Origin: Agaricicola taiwanensis
GTDB taxonomy: Bacteria; Pseudomonadota; Alphaproteobacteria; Rhizobiales; Methylopilaceae
Reading direction: 5' to 3'
DNA length: 64,000 nt
NCBI RefSeq assembly: GCF_014635245.1
Contig: NZ_BMCP01000003.1
Coordinates: 142,531-206,530, forward strand
In this document: positions 33,656 through 42,155 of the stretch, in pieces
Numbering within the stretch: the stretch's first letter is position 1
Layout: every line of letters starts with the position of its first letter
Position numbers and translations under genes: made by a program
The notes under the pieces: model-generated
Databases searched by the model: none
What the model was told of the DNA's origin: nothing
What the model saw: only the letters and a program-made list of their open reading frames with translations

Positions 33656-34348
33656 TCACCCATAGCTGTCGTGACGGCGTACCCACTCCATTCCCCCGGC
33701 CTCGTTGCGTCCCTTCGGCATGAGGTCGAGCATGGCGTAGGTCCCCATCATCGCCTCCACACCGCGGCCAAAGGTGGAGTAAGTGTGAAAGACATTGCCC
33801 GCCTCATCCTTGAAGAAGGCGCTGATGCCGGGCAATTCCTCTTCGAGCCCCTGCCACGTACCGAAATTGTAGTCGATGTGCCCGCTGGCGACCTGCTCGG
33901 GCGTGAAACTGACCCGGAAATCGTAGTTGAACGGGCTGCCGTTCGAGGACACCCACCGGAAGTGCCAGCCCATGCGACTGCGATAGCGCTCGATCTCGGC
34001 AAGCGTCGCGCGCGAAACCGCGATCATGGTAACGTCGTGATTGGCCAGATGCTTGTTCATGCCATCGGTGTGATCGGCCATGAAGGAGCAACTCCGGCAG
34101 CCTTCCTTCCATCCCGGCGCTAACATGAAATGTTGCACCAGAAGCTGCGAGCGACCGTCGAAGAGATCGGCCAGGGTGCGCGCGCCCTCCAGTGTGTCAA
34201 AGATGTACTCCTTGTCGATCCGCACCCATGGCAGGGCGAGCCGCTTCCGGGTGACCTCGTCGCGAAGATGCGTGACTTCCTTCTCCGCCTTCAGAAGATC
34301 CCGGCGGGCGGTCAGCCAGTCATCGCGTGACACAACAGCGTGTTGCAT
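33656..34348 (-). CDS. DUF899 family thioredoxin-like protein
   Basis: 230 residues of the DUF899 family, annotated as predicted dithiol-disulfide oxidoreductases. A CRSC motif follows FMLAPGWKEG near residue 85-88, in the thioredoxin active-site position. The YNFGTW block and the closing DLMPKGRNE are typical. No signal peptide, so cytosolic. It starts 2 bp after the small membrane protein's stop, with AAGGAGAC upstream. Confidence 0.86.
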   Translation of the reverse strand: MQHAVVSRDDWLTARRDLLKAEKEVTHLRDEVTRKRLALPWVRIDKEYIFDTLEGARTLADLFDGRSQLLVQHFMLAPGWKEGCRSCSFMADHTDGMNKHLANHDVTMIAVSRATLAEIERYRSRMGWHFRWVSSNGSPFNYDFRVSFTPEQVASGHIDYNFGTWQGLEEELPGISAFFKDEAGNVFHTYSTFGRGVEAMMGTYAMLDLMPKGRNEAGGMEWVRRHDSYG

Positions 34349-34350
34349 TG

Positions 34351-34638
34351 TCAGTCTCCTTCAGTCGGGGGGATGCGGTGCTGCGAACCGCGGGAAAGGA
34401 GCTTCAGCCACGGCGATAGGTGAAAGAGGCTCATCAGCAGGTACATCAGCGCCATGTCGTTGATCGGCACCAAAGGCGAAGCGACAGAGCACATGATCAT
34501 GCCCGGCGAGCTGACGGCGGAAATCCAGGCCATCAGAGCGAAGGTCGGGGTGGCCGCGAACCCGAGCCGGCCGGCCACATCGACCAGCGGTGGCCTGAGC
34601 ATCCAATCGCGGGTTCCTGTGGCTGTCAGCCTCGTCAC
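34351..34638 (-). CDS. Small membrane protein coupled to DUF899 gene
   Basis: 95 residues from a GTG at 34638 preceded by GGAGGG at 7 nt. Two hydrophobic segments (about 24-45 and 58-72) suggest an inner-membrane protein. The 2-bp gap to the DUF899 gene indicates an operon. The sequence reads like a genuine protein (FALMAWISAVSSPGM, ALMYLLMSLFHLSPW) although longer frames here cover the opposite-strand regulator. I recognise no named family. Confidence 0.7.
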   Translation of the reverse strand: MTRLTATGTRDWMLRPPLVDVAGRLGFAATPTFALMAWISAVSSPGMIMCSVASPLVPINDMALMYLLMSLFHLSPWLKLLSRGSQHRIPPTEGD

Positions 34639-34737
34639 TTCCGACCCTCCGTCGAACGCCGTTTCCAACGATTGCGATACGAAGACATTAATTGGGGTGG
34701 GGAGCCGGGCGGGAGTTACAAGTGTGACGGGATTTCC

Positions 34738-35958
34738 ATGGACTTGCTGATCACTGCCGCAGCGCGCGCTCTTTCCGCCGGCGATCCGCTCGCCGCGTTG
34801 AAGAGGGTGGCTTTGCGTGATGATGCCCCGGCGCTGGCCGTGCGCGGCATCGCGATGGCGCAGCTCGGCGACCTCACGCGTGCCAAAGAGCTTCTGCGCA
34901 GCGCGGTACGCGCATTCGGCCCGAAAGAGCCCGTGGCTCGCGCGCGCTGTGTGGTCGCCGAAGCCGAGATTGCGCTTGTTTCGCGTGATCTGGGCCGGTC
35001 CTCGCAAATGGTCAAGGCAGCACGGGCGACGCTTGCGGCGTCGGGCGACCGGACGAACGCCGCACACGCCGGCTATCTTGAAGCCCGGCACCTGCTCCTG
35101 ATCGGCCACCTCGATGAAGCCGAAGCGGTGCTCGATGAGGTCGATGTCAACGTTCTGCCGCACCCTTCGCGGGTCGGGCGTGAATTGGTGATGGCCGGCA
35201 TCGCCATCCGGCGCATTCGGGCAGGGTCGGCAAGAGCAGCTCTGGAACGGGCTGGACGGGCAGCGGAAGATGCGCGCATTCCAGCGCTTGCGGCCGAAGT
35301 CGAGCAGGCTGTGCGAGCATTCGAGGCCCCGGCCGCGCGCTCCATCACTCGGGACGGTGAGCGGTTGCTCCGTCTCGATGAGGTCGAAGCGCTATTGGCC
35401 TCCGGTACACTCATTGTGGATGCTTGCCGCAACGTCGTGCGCGCGGGAACAACCATCATTCCGCTCGCTACGCGTCCCGTACTGCTTTCGCTTGTCCGTG
35501 CTCTTGCGGAGGTTTGGCCGGCGGATGTGCCACGCGAGGCGCTTCTTAAACGCGCTTTCCGGGCACTGCATGCCGACGAAACGCACCGCGCTCGGCTGCG
35601 CGTCGAAATCGCCCGGCTGCGCGAGGCGATCAAACCGCTGGCGACGCTGAGTGCGACCAGGGACGGTTTTGTTCTGCAGCCTCGTACCGCGATTGAGGTT
35701 GCGGTTCTGGCGCCGCCTGTCGACGGTGATCATGGCGAAGTGCTCGCTCTGCTCGGCGATGGCGAAGCCTGGTCGAGTTCCGCATTGGCACTCGCGCTGA
35801 GCGTGAGCACACGTACGGTACAGCGGGCACTCGAAGAGCTTGCCCGTGATAGCAGGGTCGAGGCCTTCGGGCGCGGACGGGCTCGCCGCTGGATCGCGTC
35901 GAGCGTTCCGGGATTCCCGACAAGCCTGTTACTCCCCGCTGCCGGAATTTCTGGTTAG
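34738..35958 (+). CDS. HTH transcriptional regulator with N-terminal helical repeat region
   Basis: 406 residues. The first 210 are Ala/Arg/Glu-rich helices that look like TPR-like repeats (ARALSAGDPLAALKRVAL, AQLGDLTRAKELLRSAVRAFG, LIGHLDEAEAVLDEV). The C-terminal 60 form a DeoR-like winged helix (VLALLGDGEAWSSSALALAL, then STRTVQRALEEL). ATG 34738 is preferred over a frame opening at 34420 that overlaps the divergent gene. It probably regulates the divergent DUF899 pair or the downstream propeller gene. Confidence 0.8.
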   Translation: MDLLITAAARALSAGDPLAALKRVALRDDAPALAVRGIAMAQLGDLTRAKELLRSAVRAFGPKEPVARARCVVAEAEIALVSRDLGRSSQMVKAARATLAASGDRTNAAHAGYLEARHLLLIGHLDEAEAVLDEVDVNVLPHPSRVGRELVMAGIAIRRIRAGSARAALERAGRAAEDARIPALAAEVEQAVRAFEAPAARSITRDGERLLRLDEVEALLASGTLIVDACRNVVRAGTTIIPLATRPVLLSLVRALAEVWPADVPREALLKRAFRALHADETHRARLRVEIARLREAIKPLATLSATRDGFVLQPRTAIEVAVLAPPVDGDHGEVLALLGDGEAWSSSALALALSVSTRTVQRALEELARDSRVEAFGRGRARRWIASSVPGFPTSLLLPAAGISG

Positions 35959-35967
35959 GATAAGAAG

Positions 35968-36612
35968 ATGAAACGTTCAGCTGCCGAAATCATCCGTGAA
36001 TATGGGCCCTTCCCCGATGTCGATGACGTGTCCGGCGTCAGCTTCGACGGCAAACACGTCTGGTTCGCAAGCGGCGAAAGGCTGAATGCACTGGATCCCG
36101 AAAGCGGGGAAGTATCCCGATCGCTCGACATGGCCGCCGATGCAGGGACGGCGTTCGACGGCAAGTACCTGTTCCAGATTGCCGATGCCGTTATCCGCAA
36201 GATCGACCCCGAGAGCGGCGAGGTGGTCGCCGCGATACCGGCACCCGGAAACGGCGGGGACTCAGGACTGGCCTGGGCGGAGGGCTACCTCTGGGTCGGC
36301 CAGCATCGCGGCCGCAAGATCCATCAGCTGGACCCCAAAACGGGGGAAGTGCTGCGGACGATCGAATCCGATCGATTTGTCACGGGAGTAACCTGGGTCG
36401 ACGGAGAGCTCTGGCACGGCACCTGGGAAGACAGCGAGAGCGATCTCCGCCGCATCGACCCCGCGACAGGTGAAGTGCTCGAGCGGGTGGATATGCCGCC
36501 CGGAACCGGCATCTCAGGACTCGAAGCCGACGGCCGCGATCGCTTTTTCTGCGGGGGCGGAAGCAGCGGAAGAGTGAGAGCCGTTCGTCGACCCAGGCAA
36601 GACTTCAAGTAA
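35968..36612 (+). CDS. Beta-propeller-like protein (glutamine cyclotransferase/Vgb-type repeats)
   Basis: 214 residues containing four or five repeats of about 42 residues with the recurring pattern LDPESGEV, IDPESGEV, LDPKTGEV, IDPATGEV, each preceded by an aromatic WxxxGE/GK strand. No signal peptide, so cytosolic. Too short for a full six-blade propeller; it may dimerise or be an open form. It begins 9 bp after the HTH regulator stop with AGGA in front, so the two form an operon. Activity unknown. Confidence 0.8.
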   Translation: MKRSAAEIIREYGPFPDVDDVSGVSFDGKHVWFASGERLNALDPESGEVSRSLDMAADAGTAFDGKYLFQIADAVIRKIDPESGEVVAAIPAPGNGGDSGLAWAEGYLWVGQHRGRKIHQLDPKTGEVLRTIESDRFVTGVTWVDGELWHGTWEDSESDLRRIDPATGEVLERVDMPPGTGISGLEADGRDRFFCGGGSSGRVRAVRRPRQDFK

Positions 36613-36649
36613 ACGTGGACCGCCGCGCCCCCGAGACGAAAACCACGTT
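36612..36649. terminator. Possible bidirectional hairpin between convergent genes
   Basis: AACGTGG / CCACGTT with a 24-nt gap, followed by CCCGTTTT on the plus strand. It lies in the 52-bp gap between the propeller gene and the binding-protein gene, and could end both transcripts weakly. Confidence 0.35.
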
Positions 36650-36664
36650 CCCGTTTTCATAGAT

Positions 36665-37735
36665 CTAGCTCAGGATGAATTCTTTAAAACGGGGCTCGAT
36701 GGCCGCGAAGTTTTCTCCCCACCATGCATTGTTCAGCACCGCATAGGCCGGATTATTCAGATCCGGCAGCAACTTCTTTGCGGCGTCGTCGAGGTATGCA
36801 TTGGCATTCAAGTTGCCTGGAACAACACTTACTCTCCTGCAGAAGTCCGCAAGGCGTTCGGGGTTTTGCAATACGAACGACAGATACTTCATCGCAGCAT
36901 CTTTGTGCGGAGCACCTTTCGGAACGCAGTAGTAAGAGCCGTATACGACAAGCTGGTCCTGGGAGAAATCCATACTAATTCCAGCGTCTTGGATTGCTTT
37001 TACTCGGTTTAGATAGGTATAGGAGTAGTCAAGTTCCCCTGTCTTGACCAAGTCGACGGTCTGCTGGGTTTGCTCGACCCACTTGCGAATATGGGGCTTG
37101 ATCTTCGCAAGGGATCGGAACGCGCGATCGACGTCCATCGGATAGATTTCCTTCGGCGGAACACCGTCTGCCAGAAGCGCGCATTCTAGTGTTTCACTTG
37201 CGCGCAGTCGCAAGCCGCGCCGCCCGGGGAATTTCTCGACATCCCAGAACTCGGGATAATTGCGGGGCGCATTGGGGTTGCGCTTGGGATCAAAGCATAT
37301 GCCGCCTACGTAAAAACCATACCCAACCATATAGGGGCTGGGGTTATCGAACATCTTTGTCCCCTTGAAGACATCAGGATCGATTTCCTCCAGCAGACCT
37401 TCGGCGCCGGCCTGCATAAGCGCAGGGCCAACGTAGTCGAAAAGGTCCCATTCCACGGATTTTGACTGGACCTGTATCTTCAGCTTCGCCATATCGATCG
37501 TGTTGACGATCGTGACCGGGATACCCGTTTCCGCAGTGAACGGCTTGATGATCGCTTCTTCCAGAGCAACCTGTGTAGATCCGCCCGCAAACACCAGAAC
37601 CAGCGGGTCAGATGCCCTGGCTTTCGTGCTCAGGATATAGGGAGCTGCAAGTGCAGCTGCACCTTGGACCAGTACGGTACGACGGGATATCAGTCCGGGC
37701 CGGGACGCCGTCACTGCGTTGCGATCTTGAGACAT
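36665..37735 (-). CDS. Tat-exported extracellular solute-binding protein (PotD/iron type), orphan
   Basis: 356 residues with a twin-arginine signal (SRRTVLVQGAAALAAPYIL, about 18-36), so it is exported folded. A type II binding fold follows, with LVLVFAGGSTQVALEEAIIKPF and a VEWDLFDYVGPALMQAGAEGLLEEID block. It resembles binding proteins of the spermidine/putrescine class. No permease or ATPase is adjacent; the PotABC-like genes at 60917-63700, which lack a binding protein, are a plausible partner. AAGG lies 6 nt before the ATG. Confidence 0.88.
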   Translation of the reverse strand: MSQDRNAVTASRPGLISRRTVLVQGAAALAAPYILSTKARASDPLVLVFAGGSTQVALEEAIIKPFTAETGIPVTIVNTIDMAKLKIQVQSKSVEWDLFDYVGPALMQAGAEGLLEEIDPDVFKGTKMFDNPSPYMVGYGFYVGGICFDPKRNPNAPRNYPEFWDVEKFPGRRGLRLRASETLECALLADGVPPKEIYPMDVDRAFRSLAKIKPHIRKWVEQTQQTVDLVKTGELDYSYTYLNRVKAIQDAGISMDFSQDQLVVYGSYYCVPKGAPHKDAAMKYLSFVLQNPERLADFCRRVSVVPGNLNANAYLDDAAKKLLPDLNNPAYAVLNNAWWGENFAAIEPRFKEFILS

Positions 37736-37758
37736 GCTCTACCTTCCCCTTTGAGCCT

Positions 37759-37773
37759 GAATGAAGCTCATTC
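37759..37773. promoter_or_regulatory. Dyad near the start of the orphan binding-protein gene
   Basis: GAATGA-N3-TCATTC, centred 31 bp upstream of the ATG at 37735. Its position inside the 5' leader suits a repressor site, but no regulator can be named. Confidence 0.35.
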
Positions 37774-38012
37774 GTTGGTTATCTGCTTGCTAGGTATGCC
37801 AGTCTTGATTTGAAGTCGGCGTTGAACGATTGTCCCGATAAGTTTGTTTGATGGTCGCGGCACCTGCCGCCGGCTTCGCGCTGAACCGTTGGGACGGGAG
37901 CGTCTCTTGCGACCGTTCAGCTTCACGCCGCAGCAAGGTCTAGCTTGATGCTCGTCGGCCATGCGACCACTCTGATGGTTCCAGTGAAAGGATCAGGCAC
38001 GGCAAAAGATCG
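37768..38012. other. Gene-free stretch with inverted repeat
   Basis: No convincing gene. Imperfect arms GCTGAAC and GTTCAGC near 37879-37924, with CGGC/GCCG outside, form a large potential hairpin. A 64-codon minus-strand frame here is rich in Arg and unlikely to be coding. It may be a remnant of a mobile element or a terminator for the upstream gene. Confidence 0.35.
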
Positions 38013-38579
38013 TCAGGCTTCCATCAGGTGTGAAATCCATTCCGATACCTCGTCCTGGCTGCTCAAGGTCGTCTGCACCAAGCCGTTGATCATAAAGCTT
38101 GGCGAGACATGAATTCCGTTTTGCCGGGCATATTTTGTGTGCCTTTTGATTTCACGATCGAGATGCGGAAGGATGAAGGCGTCGGCGAGCTGTAAACCCG
38201 TGTACTCTTCGATACGGGCTATGACGTCACCGGGCCTGGCCTCCATATTGGGGCCGATACAATGATTGATGGGCTCAAACTCATCGCGATGTGCAGCAAC
38301 GGCCGCGAGTACCGCTTTTGCAGCTTCTTTGCCGCCGGCAAGGGTAGACGCCGCCAACACGCAGCGGATGATAACGCCGGAATACAAATGCCACGGCTGC
38401 GAATGAAGGATGATCTTGATCGTTATGTTTTCGGGCCCTGCTTTTTCAAGCAGTTGATCAAGCTTGCCGAATGCTTTTATAGAATAAGGACAAGTTGGTT
38501 CGAGAAACACTTCGAATGTGCGCGGGCCCGTTCCCCAGACAAGCGGTTCAGTTCGTGATGTATCGCCCGTTTCTGTCAT
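38013..38579 (-). CDS. DsbA-family thioredoxin-fold protein with CPYS site
   Basis: 188 residues from the ATG at 38579, preceded by GGGGGCGAGGG; an ATG at 38603 is possible. The thioredoxin fold is interrupted by a helical insert as in DsbA (FEVFLEPTCPYSIKAFGKL near 20-38, and cis-Pro region HVSPSFMINGLV near 160). The active site reads CPYS, so only the first cysteine remains and disulfide exchange would be monothiol, perhaps with glutathione. No signal peptide, so cytosolic. It lies in a minus-strand series with RraA-like and glutathione reductase genes. Confidence 0.82.
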   Translation of the reverse strand: MTETGDTSRTEPLVWGTGPRTFEVFLEPTCPYSIKAFGKLDQLLEKAGPENITIKIILHSQPWHLYSGVIIRCVLAASTLAGGKEAAKAVLAAVAAHRDEFEPINHCIGPNMEARPGDVIARIEEYTGLQLADAFILPHLDREIKRHTKYARQNGIHVSPSFMINGLVQTTLSSQDEVSEWISHLMEA

Positions 38580-38662
38580 CCCTCGCCCCCAGGTTTCCGT
38601 CATAATCCCGCAAAGAATTCGGCCTGACCACAAGGCATGCTGAAATTATTTGGCCGTTCCGG

Positions 38663-39307
38663 TCATTTTCCATATGCACCGAGATAACGGCCTTCCCGGA
38701 TGGATTGGATGATGTCCGCCTCGCGGTTTTCCTGGGCACGCACGGCCTCCAAGAGGCTGGCAGCACTCGATTGTGGAAAGGCGACGACACCATCGTCATC
38801 ACCAACCACGATATCGCCCGGTTCGATGACCATGCCGCCGACACACGCTGGTACGTTGATTTCCCCCGGTCCGTCTTTGTAAGGACCGCGATGGGTGATG
38901 CCCCGCGCGTAGCACGGCAAATCCGTCTGTCGGATGGTCGCGACGTCGCGAATAGCGCCATCAATAACAAGTCCGGCCAGTTTGCGCTCAATGGCGATGT
39001 TCAGCATGATCTCCCCAAGAAGAGCACGGCTCAAATCTCCCCCGCCATCGACGACGAGGACATCGCCAGGCCTGACCAGATCGAGGGCTTCGTGCACGGC
39101 GAGATTATCGCCGGGCCTGGTTCGAACCGTGAAGGCCATTCCGACCATTACGCCCGTTGTTCTGTGAAAGGGTTGCAGACCAACGACGCCTGGTAATCTT
39201 GCAAGATTGTCGCTGATAACAGCCGTGGCCGCCGATCGAAATCCTTCGATCAAGATCGGATCGGCCTGGGAAGGAGCTTCGATTCGCTTGTACACCATGA
39301 TGGACAC
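38663..39307 (-). CDS. RraA/4-hydroxy-4-methyl-2-oxoglutarate aldolase family protein
   Basis: 214 residues. The family core is visible: GVVGLQPFHRTTGVMVGMAFTV, PGDVLVVDGGGDLSRALLGEI and the catalytic-site block GLVIDGAIRDVATIRQTDLP with the conserved Arg-Asp. Members are class II divalent-metal aldolases of pyruvate-type substrates, or RNase E inhibitors in E. coli. Context in a catabolic cluster favours an aldolase or decarboxylase. The GTG at 39307 and ATG at 39298 are both possible starts. Confidence 0.85.
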   Translation of the reverse strand: MSIMVYKRIEAPSQADPILIEGFRSAATAVISDNLARLPGVVGLQPFHRTTGVMVGMAFTVRTRPGDNLAVHEALDLVRPGDVLVVDGGGDLSRALLGEIMLNIAIERKLAGLVIDGAIRDVATIRQTDLPCYARGITHRGPYKDGPGEINVPACVGGMVIEPGDIVVGDDDGVVAFPQSSAASLLEAVRAQENREADIIQSIREGRYLGAYGK

Positions 39308-39461
39308 TTGCTCTGTTCCTGGCCTGAAAGATTTCGAGATCAGATTCGAGGGCTTAAAGAAGCATCGGCTCTCACGTTAGAGTTTAGCTAAGGTCGCAGA
39401 GCGTAGCGCCTTGCGAAAAAACAATACGGCACTGATAGATTTGTAAAAGCGATTAATTGGA

Positions 39462-39473
39462 ATGCAATTGCAT
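39462..39473. promoter_or_regulatory. Palindrome ATGCAATTGCAT after the glutathione reductase gene
   Basis: A perfect 12-bp palindrome 6 bp beyond the gor stop and 155 bp before the RraA-like gene. It could be an operator for that gene; there is no GC stem or T-run to suggest termination. Confidence 0.3.
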
Positions 39474-39478
39474 CACTT

Positions 39479-40870
39479 TTAGCGAACCCGTTCGCCGTTT
39501 CGGACGCGATAGCTTGGGCTATAAGCGGTGACGAGTTCTTCGGCCGCTGTCGGATGTACCGCCATTGTGCGATCGAAGGCGGCCTTGGTGACCCCCGCCT
39601 TCAAGGAAATGCCGAGCAACTGCGCCATCTCACCGGCATTGTGACCGAGCACATGAGCGCCGACAATCTTTCCGCTTGCCGCGTCGGTGATCAGCTTCAT
39701 TATCATCTTCTCGTCCCGGCCTGAGAGTGTCGCCTTCATCGGGCGGAACTCGGCGCGAAAGACCTCGAGTTCCACGTAGCGTCTTGCGGCATCTACTTCC
39801 GAGAGGCCCACGGTGCCGATCTCCGGCTGCGAAAAAACCGCCGTAGGGATGAGCTCGTGGTCTGGGGCGGTCGGATTATTCCGGTATTTGGTTTCAATGA
39901 AGCACATGACCTCATGGATCGCCACCGGCGTCAGCTGTACCCGGTCGGTGACATCTCCGAGCGCGAATATATTCGGCACATTCGTCCGTGAGTACTGATC
40001 GACAAGAACCGCTCCACGTTCATTGACAGCAACCCCCGCCGCCTCGAGGCCGAGGCCGTGGGTATTGGGAGTACGGCCAAGCGCCAGCATGACCGTATCG
40101 AGCGAAAGCGTCTCACCGTTGAGAGTCCTGGCCACGAGAGCGCCGGTGGGGGCCTTGGTGACCTCTTCGATGACGTCGGTAAGGATGATGCGGATGCCTT
40201 TGTCGACCATCGCCTCATGTAGGCCGCGACGAAGATCGTGGTCGAAGCGCGACAAGATTTCCCTGCCGCGATATATCAGGGTGGTTTCAACGCCGAGCCC
40301 GTGGAAGATGTTGGCGAATTCGACTGCGATGTAGCCGCCGCCAGCGATCAGGATCGAGCGGGGCAGTTCTGCCATGTCGAAAGCGTCGTTGGAGGATATG
40401 CAAAATTCGTGGCCGGGTAGCGCCTCATGCGGATTAGGTGTGCCGCCGGTCGCTATCACGATCGTTTCGGCGGTCACTGTCTGACCCGTCCTGACGATAC
40501 GGATTGTGTGGCTGTCCACGAGTTCCGCACGGCTGTCGATGACTTCGGCGCCGCTATTCTCAAGACCTCTGCGGTAAAGGCCTTCGAGGCGTGCGATTTC
40601 CTTGTTCTTCGCGGCGAGGAGCTTCGTCCAGTCGAAGCTGCTATTTCTAAGCGTCCATCCATAGCCTTCGGCATCTTCGAAATGCTCGCGATATTGGGAT
40701 GCGTACACAAAAAGCTTTTTTGGCACGCAGCCTCGGATGACGCAGGTGCCGCCGAAGCGAAATTCTTCAGCTATTGCAACTCGTTTGCCGAGCGACGCCG
40801 CCATACGGCCCGCCCTCACGCCGCCCGATCCCCCGCCGATCACGAAGAGGTCGTAGTCATATGCGGCCAT
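39479..40870 (-). CDS. gor: Glutathione-disulfide reductase
   Basis: Reduces oxidised glutathione with NADPH. The 463 residues have an N-terminal FAD site (VIGGGSGGVRAGRMAASLG), redox-active cysteines in GGTCVIRGCVPKK (about 41-53) and an NAD(P) domain (GGGYIAVEFANIFHGLG). The motif FALGDVTDRVQLTPVAI is conserved, and the C-terminal interface ends with His-Pro-Thr-Ala-Ala-Glu-Glu, which carries the catalytic His-Glu pair. AGGAGA lies 6-7 nt before the ATG. It sits among thiol-related genes here, so it may be a cluster-specific copy. Confidence 0.95.
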   Translation of the reverse strand: MAAYDYDLFVIGGGSGGVRAGRMAASLGKRVAIAEEFRFGGTCVIRGCVPKKLFVYASQYREHFEDAEGYGWTLRNSSFDWTKLLAAKNKEIARLEGLYRRGLENSGAEVIDSRAELVDSHTIRIVRTGQTVTAETIVIATGGTPNPHEALPGHEFCISSNDAFDMAELPRSILIAGGGYIAVEFANIFHGLGVETTLIYRGREILSRFDHDLRRGLHEAMVDKGIRIILTDVIEEVTKAPTGALVARTLNGETLSLDTVMLALGRTPNTHGLGLEAAGVAVNERGAVLVDQYSRTNVPNIFALGDVTDRVQLTPVAIHEVMCFIETKYRNNPTAPDHELIPTAVFSQPEIGTVGLSEVDAARRYVELEVFRAEFRPMKATLSGRDEKMIMKLITDAASGKIVGAHVLGHNAGEMAQLLGISLKAGVTKAAFDRTMAVHPTAAEELVTAYSPSYRVRNGERVR

Positions 40871-41074
40871 GGTGTTCTCCTGGGAAAGCGGGGGGCGAGA
40901 CAGCCCGAAATGATGAAGAGTCGGCTCTTGATCCCGGGCTGCGGATTAGCGCTCGAAGGATGCGCTCAGGAACCAGTGCGTGTTTTTCCGAGGGCTGATC
41001 CGGGACTGCACCCCAGAATGCCCCGTTTCCGGTGTTCTGATCGGATCTGATATCGCCTCAGATCGCTCAATGGC

Positions 41075-41974
41075 CTATGCCTGCAGCTGGCGAGAAAAGT
41101 CGCAGATATCCACCATCAGATCGGCAATTTTCGAGAGGAATACGGAGGCGCGATCGCTTCGATACATGGCACTGTAAGGTGTTGGCGGAAGCGCCGGCCT
41201 CGTAGAGATGACAACCAGCTTGCCTTCATCGATGAGCGGTCGGAAAACTTGCCGCGGAAGGTAGGAAATCCCTACCCCTGCAACAGCCAGTCCAAGGAGC
41301 GCAATGAGATTGTCGCTCGAAAGCATCTGAGGAAAGGTAATGCCCTGCGACCGGAACCACCTATAGTAAAACAGGCCCGTACCCCCTCGGGATCCTTGTG
41401 TTAGTATGGGATACTTCGCCAGTTCTTCGAGCGTTAGTCCATTTCTATCTTTGACGAGCCCGGGGCGGGTCATCCACACGTTCGACACTTCCGCCAACCT
41501 CACTGAGGTGATGTCATCGTCGGAAAAGGTCTCGGGGATCGCAATCAGATCGAGTTCATCCTCACGCAGTCTCTCCGTCAGCGAGAGGGTAGCCCCCACG
41601 TGGGGCTCAAGGATGATCTGCGGATACAACTCGCGGACCGTAGCTACAAAACGCGGTAACCATGTTAACGCCGTCAATTCGGTGACGCCAAAGCGAAGGC
41701 GCCGAGCGGGCATCTCTTTGGCATCCTTCAAGTCGAGAATTCGCTCTCGCAGGCCCAGCATTTCCTGGCCAAGTGCAAGAAGATGTTCCCCCTTTTCTGT
41801 GAGGCGGGCGCCGCGCTGATTGCGATCGAAAAGCGGAAAGCCGGATGCGGCTTCCAATTCGCGGATCCGCTTTGAGATCGCAGATTGGGTTGTATTCAGC
41901 TTTGCCGCAGCGCGTTCGAAAGTGCCGAGCTGAGATATCCAGTAGAGGGCTTCAAGTTGCTTCAACGTGATCAT
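41075..41974 (-). CDS. LysR-family transcriptional regulator
   Basis: 299 residues. The start MITLKQLEALYWISQ and helix-turn-helix TFERAAAKLNTTQSAISKRI are canonical LysR. The effector domain shows GVGISYLPRQVFRPLIDEGKLVVI. Located between the TSUP exporter and glutathione reductase genes on the same strand; a regulator of the surrounding catabolic cluster is likely but not demonstrated. Confidence 0.93.
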   Translation of the reverse strand: MITLKQLEALYWISQLGTFERAAAKLNTTQSAISKRIRELEAASGFPLFDRNQRGARLTEKGEHLLALGQEMLGLRERILDLKDAKEMPARRLRFGVTELTALTWLPRFVATVRELYPQIILEPHVGATLSLTERLREDELDLIAIPETFSDDDITSVRLAEVSNVWMTRPGLVKDRNGLTLEELAKYPILTQGSRGGTGLFYYRWFRSQGITFPQMLSSDNLIALLGLAVAGVGISYLPRQVFRPLIDEGKLVVISTRPALPPTPYSAMYRSDRASVFLSKIADLMVDICDFSRQLQA

Positions 41975-42155
41975 GGCTGGTCTCGATGCGCGCCAAACAT
42001 AACAGTCTGGAAAGTGATGCCGATCGACTCAGGAGTATGACATTTATTGATGGCTGACTCGCTGTCCCTTTGACCACCCTGATTGCGGTCCCGAACCTGG
42101 CCACCGAGATTGTAGGGGCTGTTCGGTTGGCAAATCGCGAGGTTCGGCGGTCGCC

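Noticed and set aside
34639..35163. Upstream extension of the minus-strand frame at 34351-35163
   Set aside because: This part lies opposite a well-supported HTH regulator and has no coding character; only the 95-codon tail from the GTG at 34638 is retained.
37768..37962. 64-codon minus-strand frame as a gene
   Set aside because: Very Arg/Lys-rich, no ribosome site, and it overlaps a large inverted repeat.
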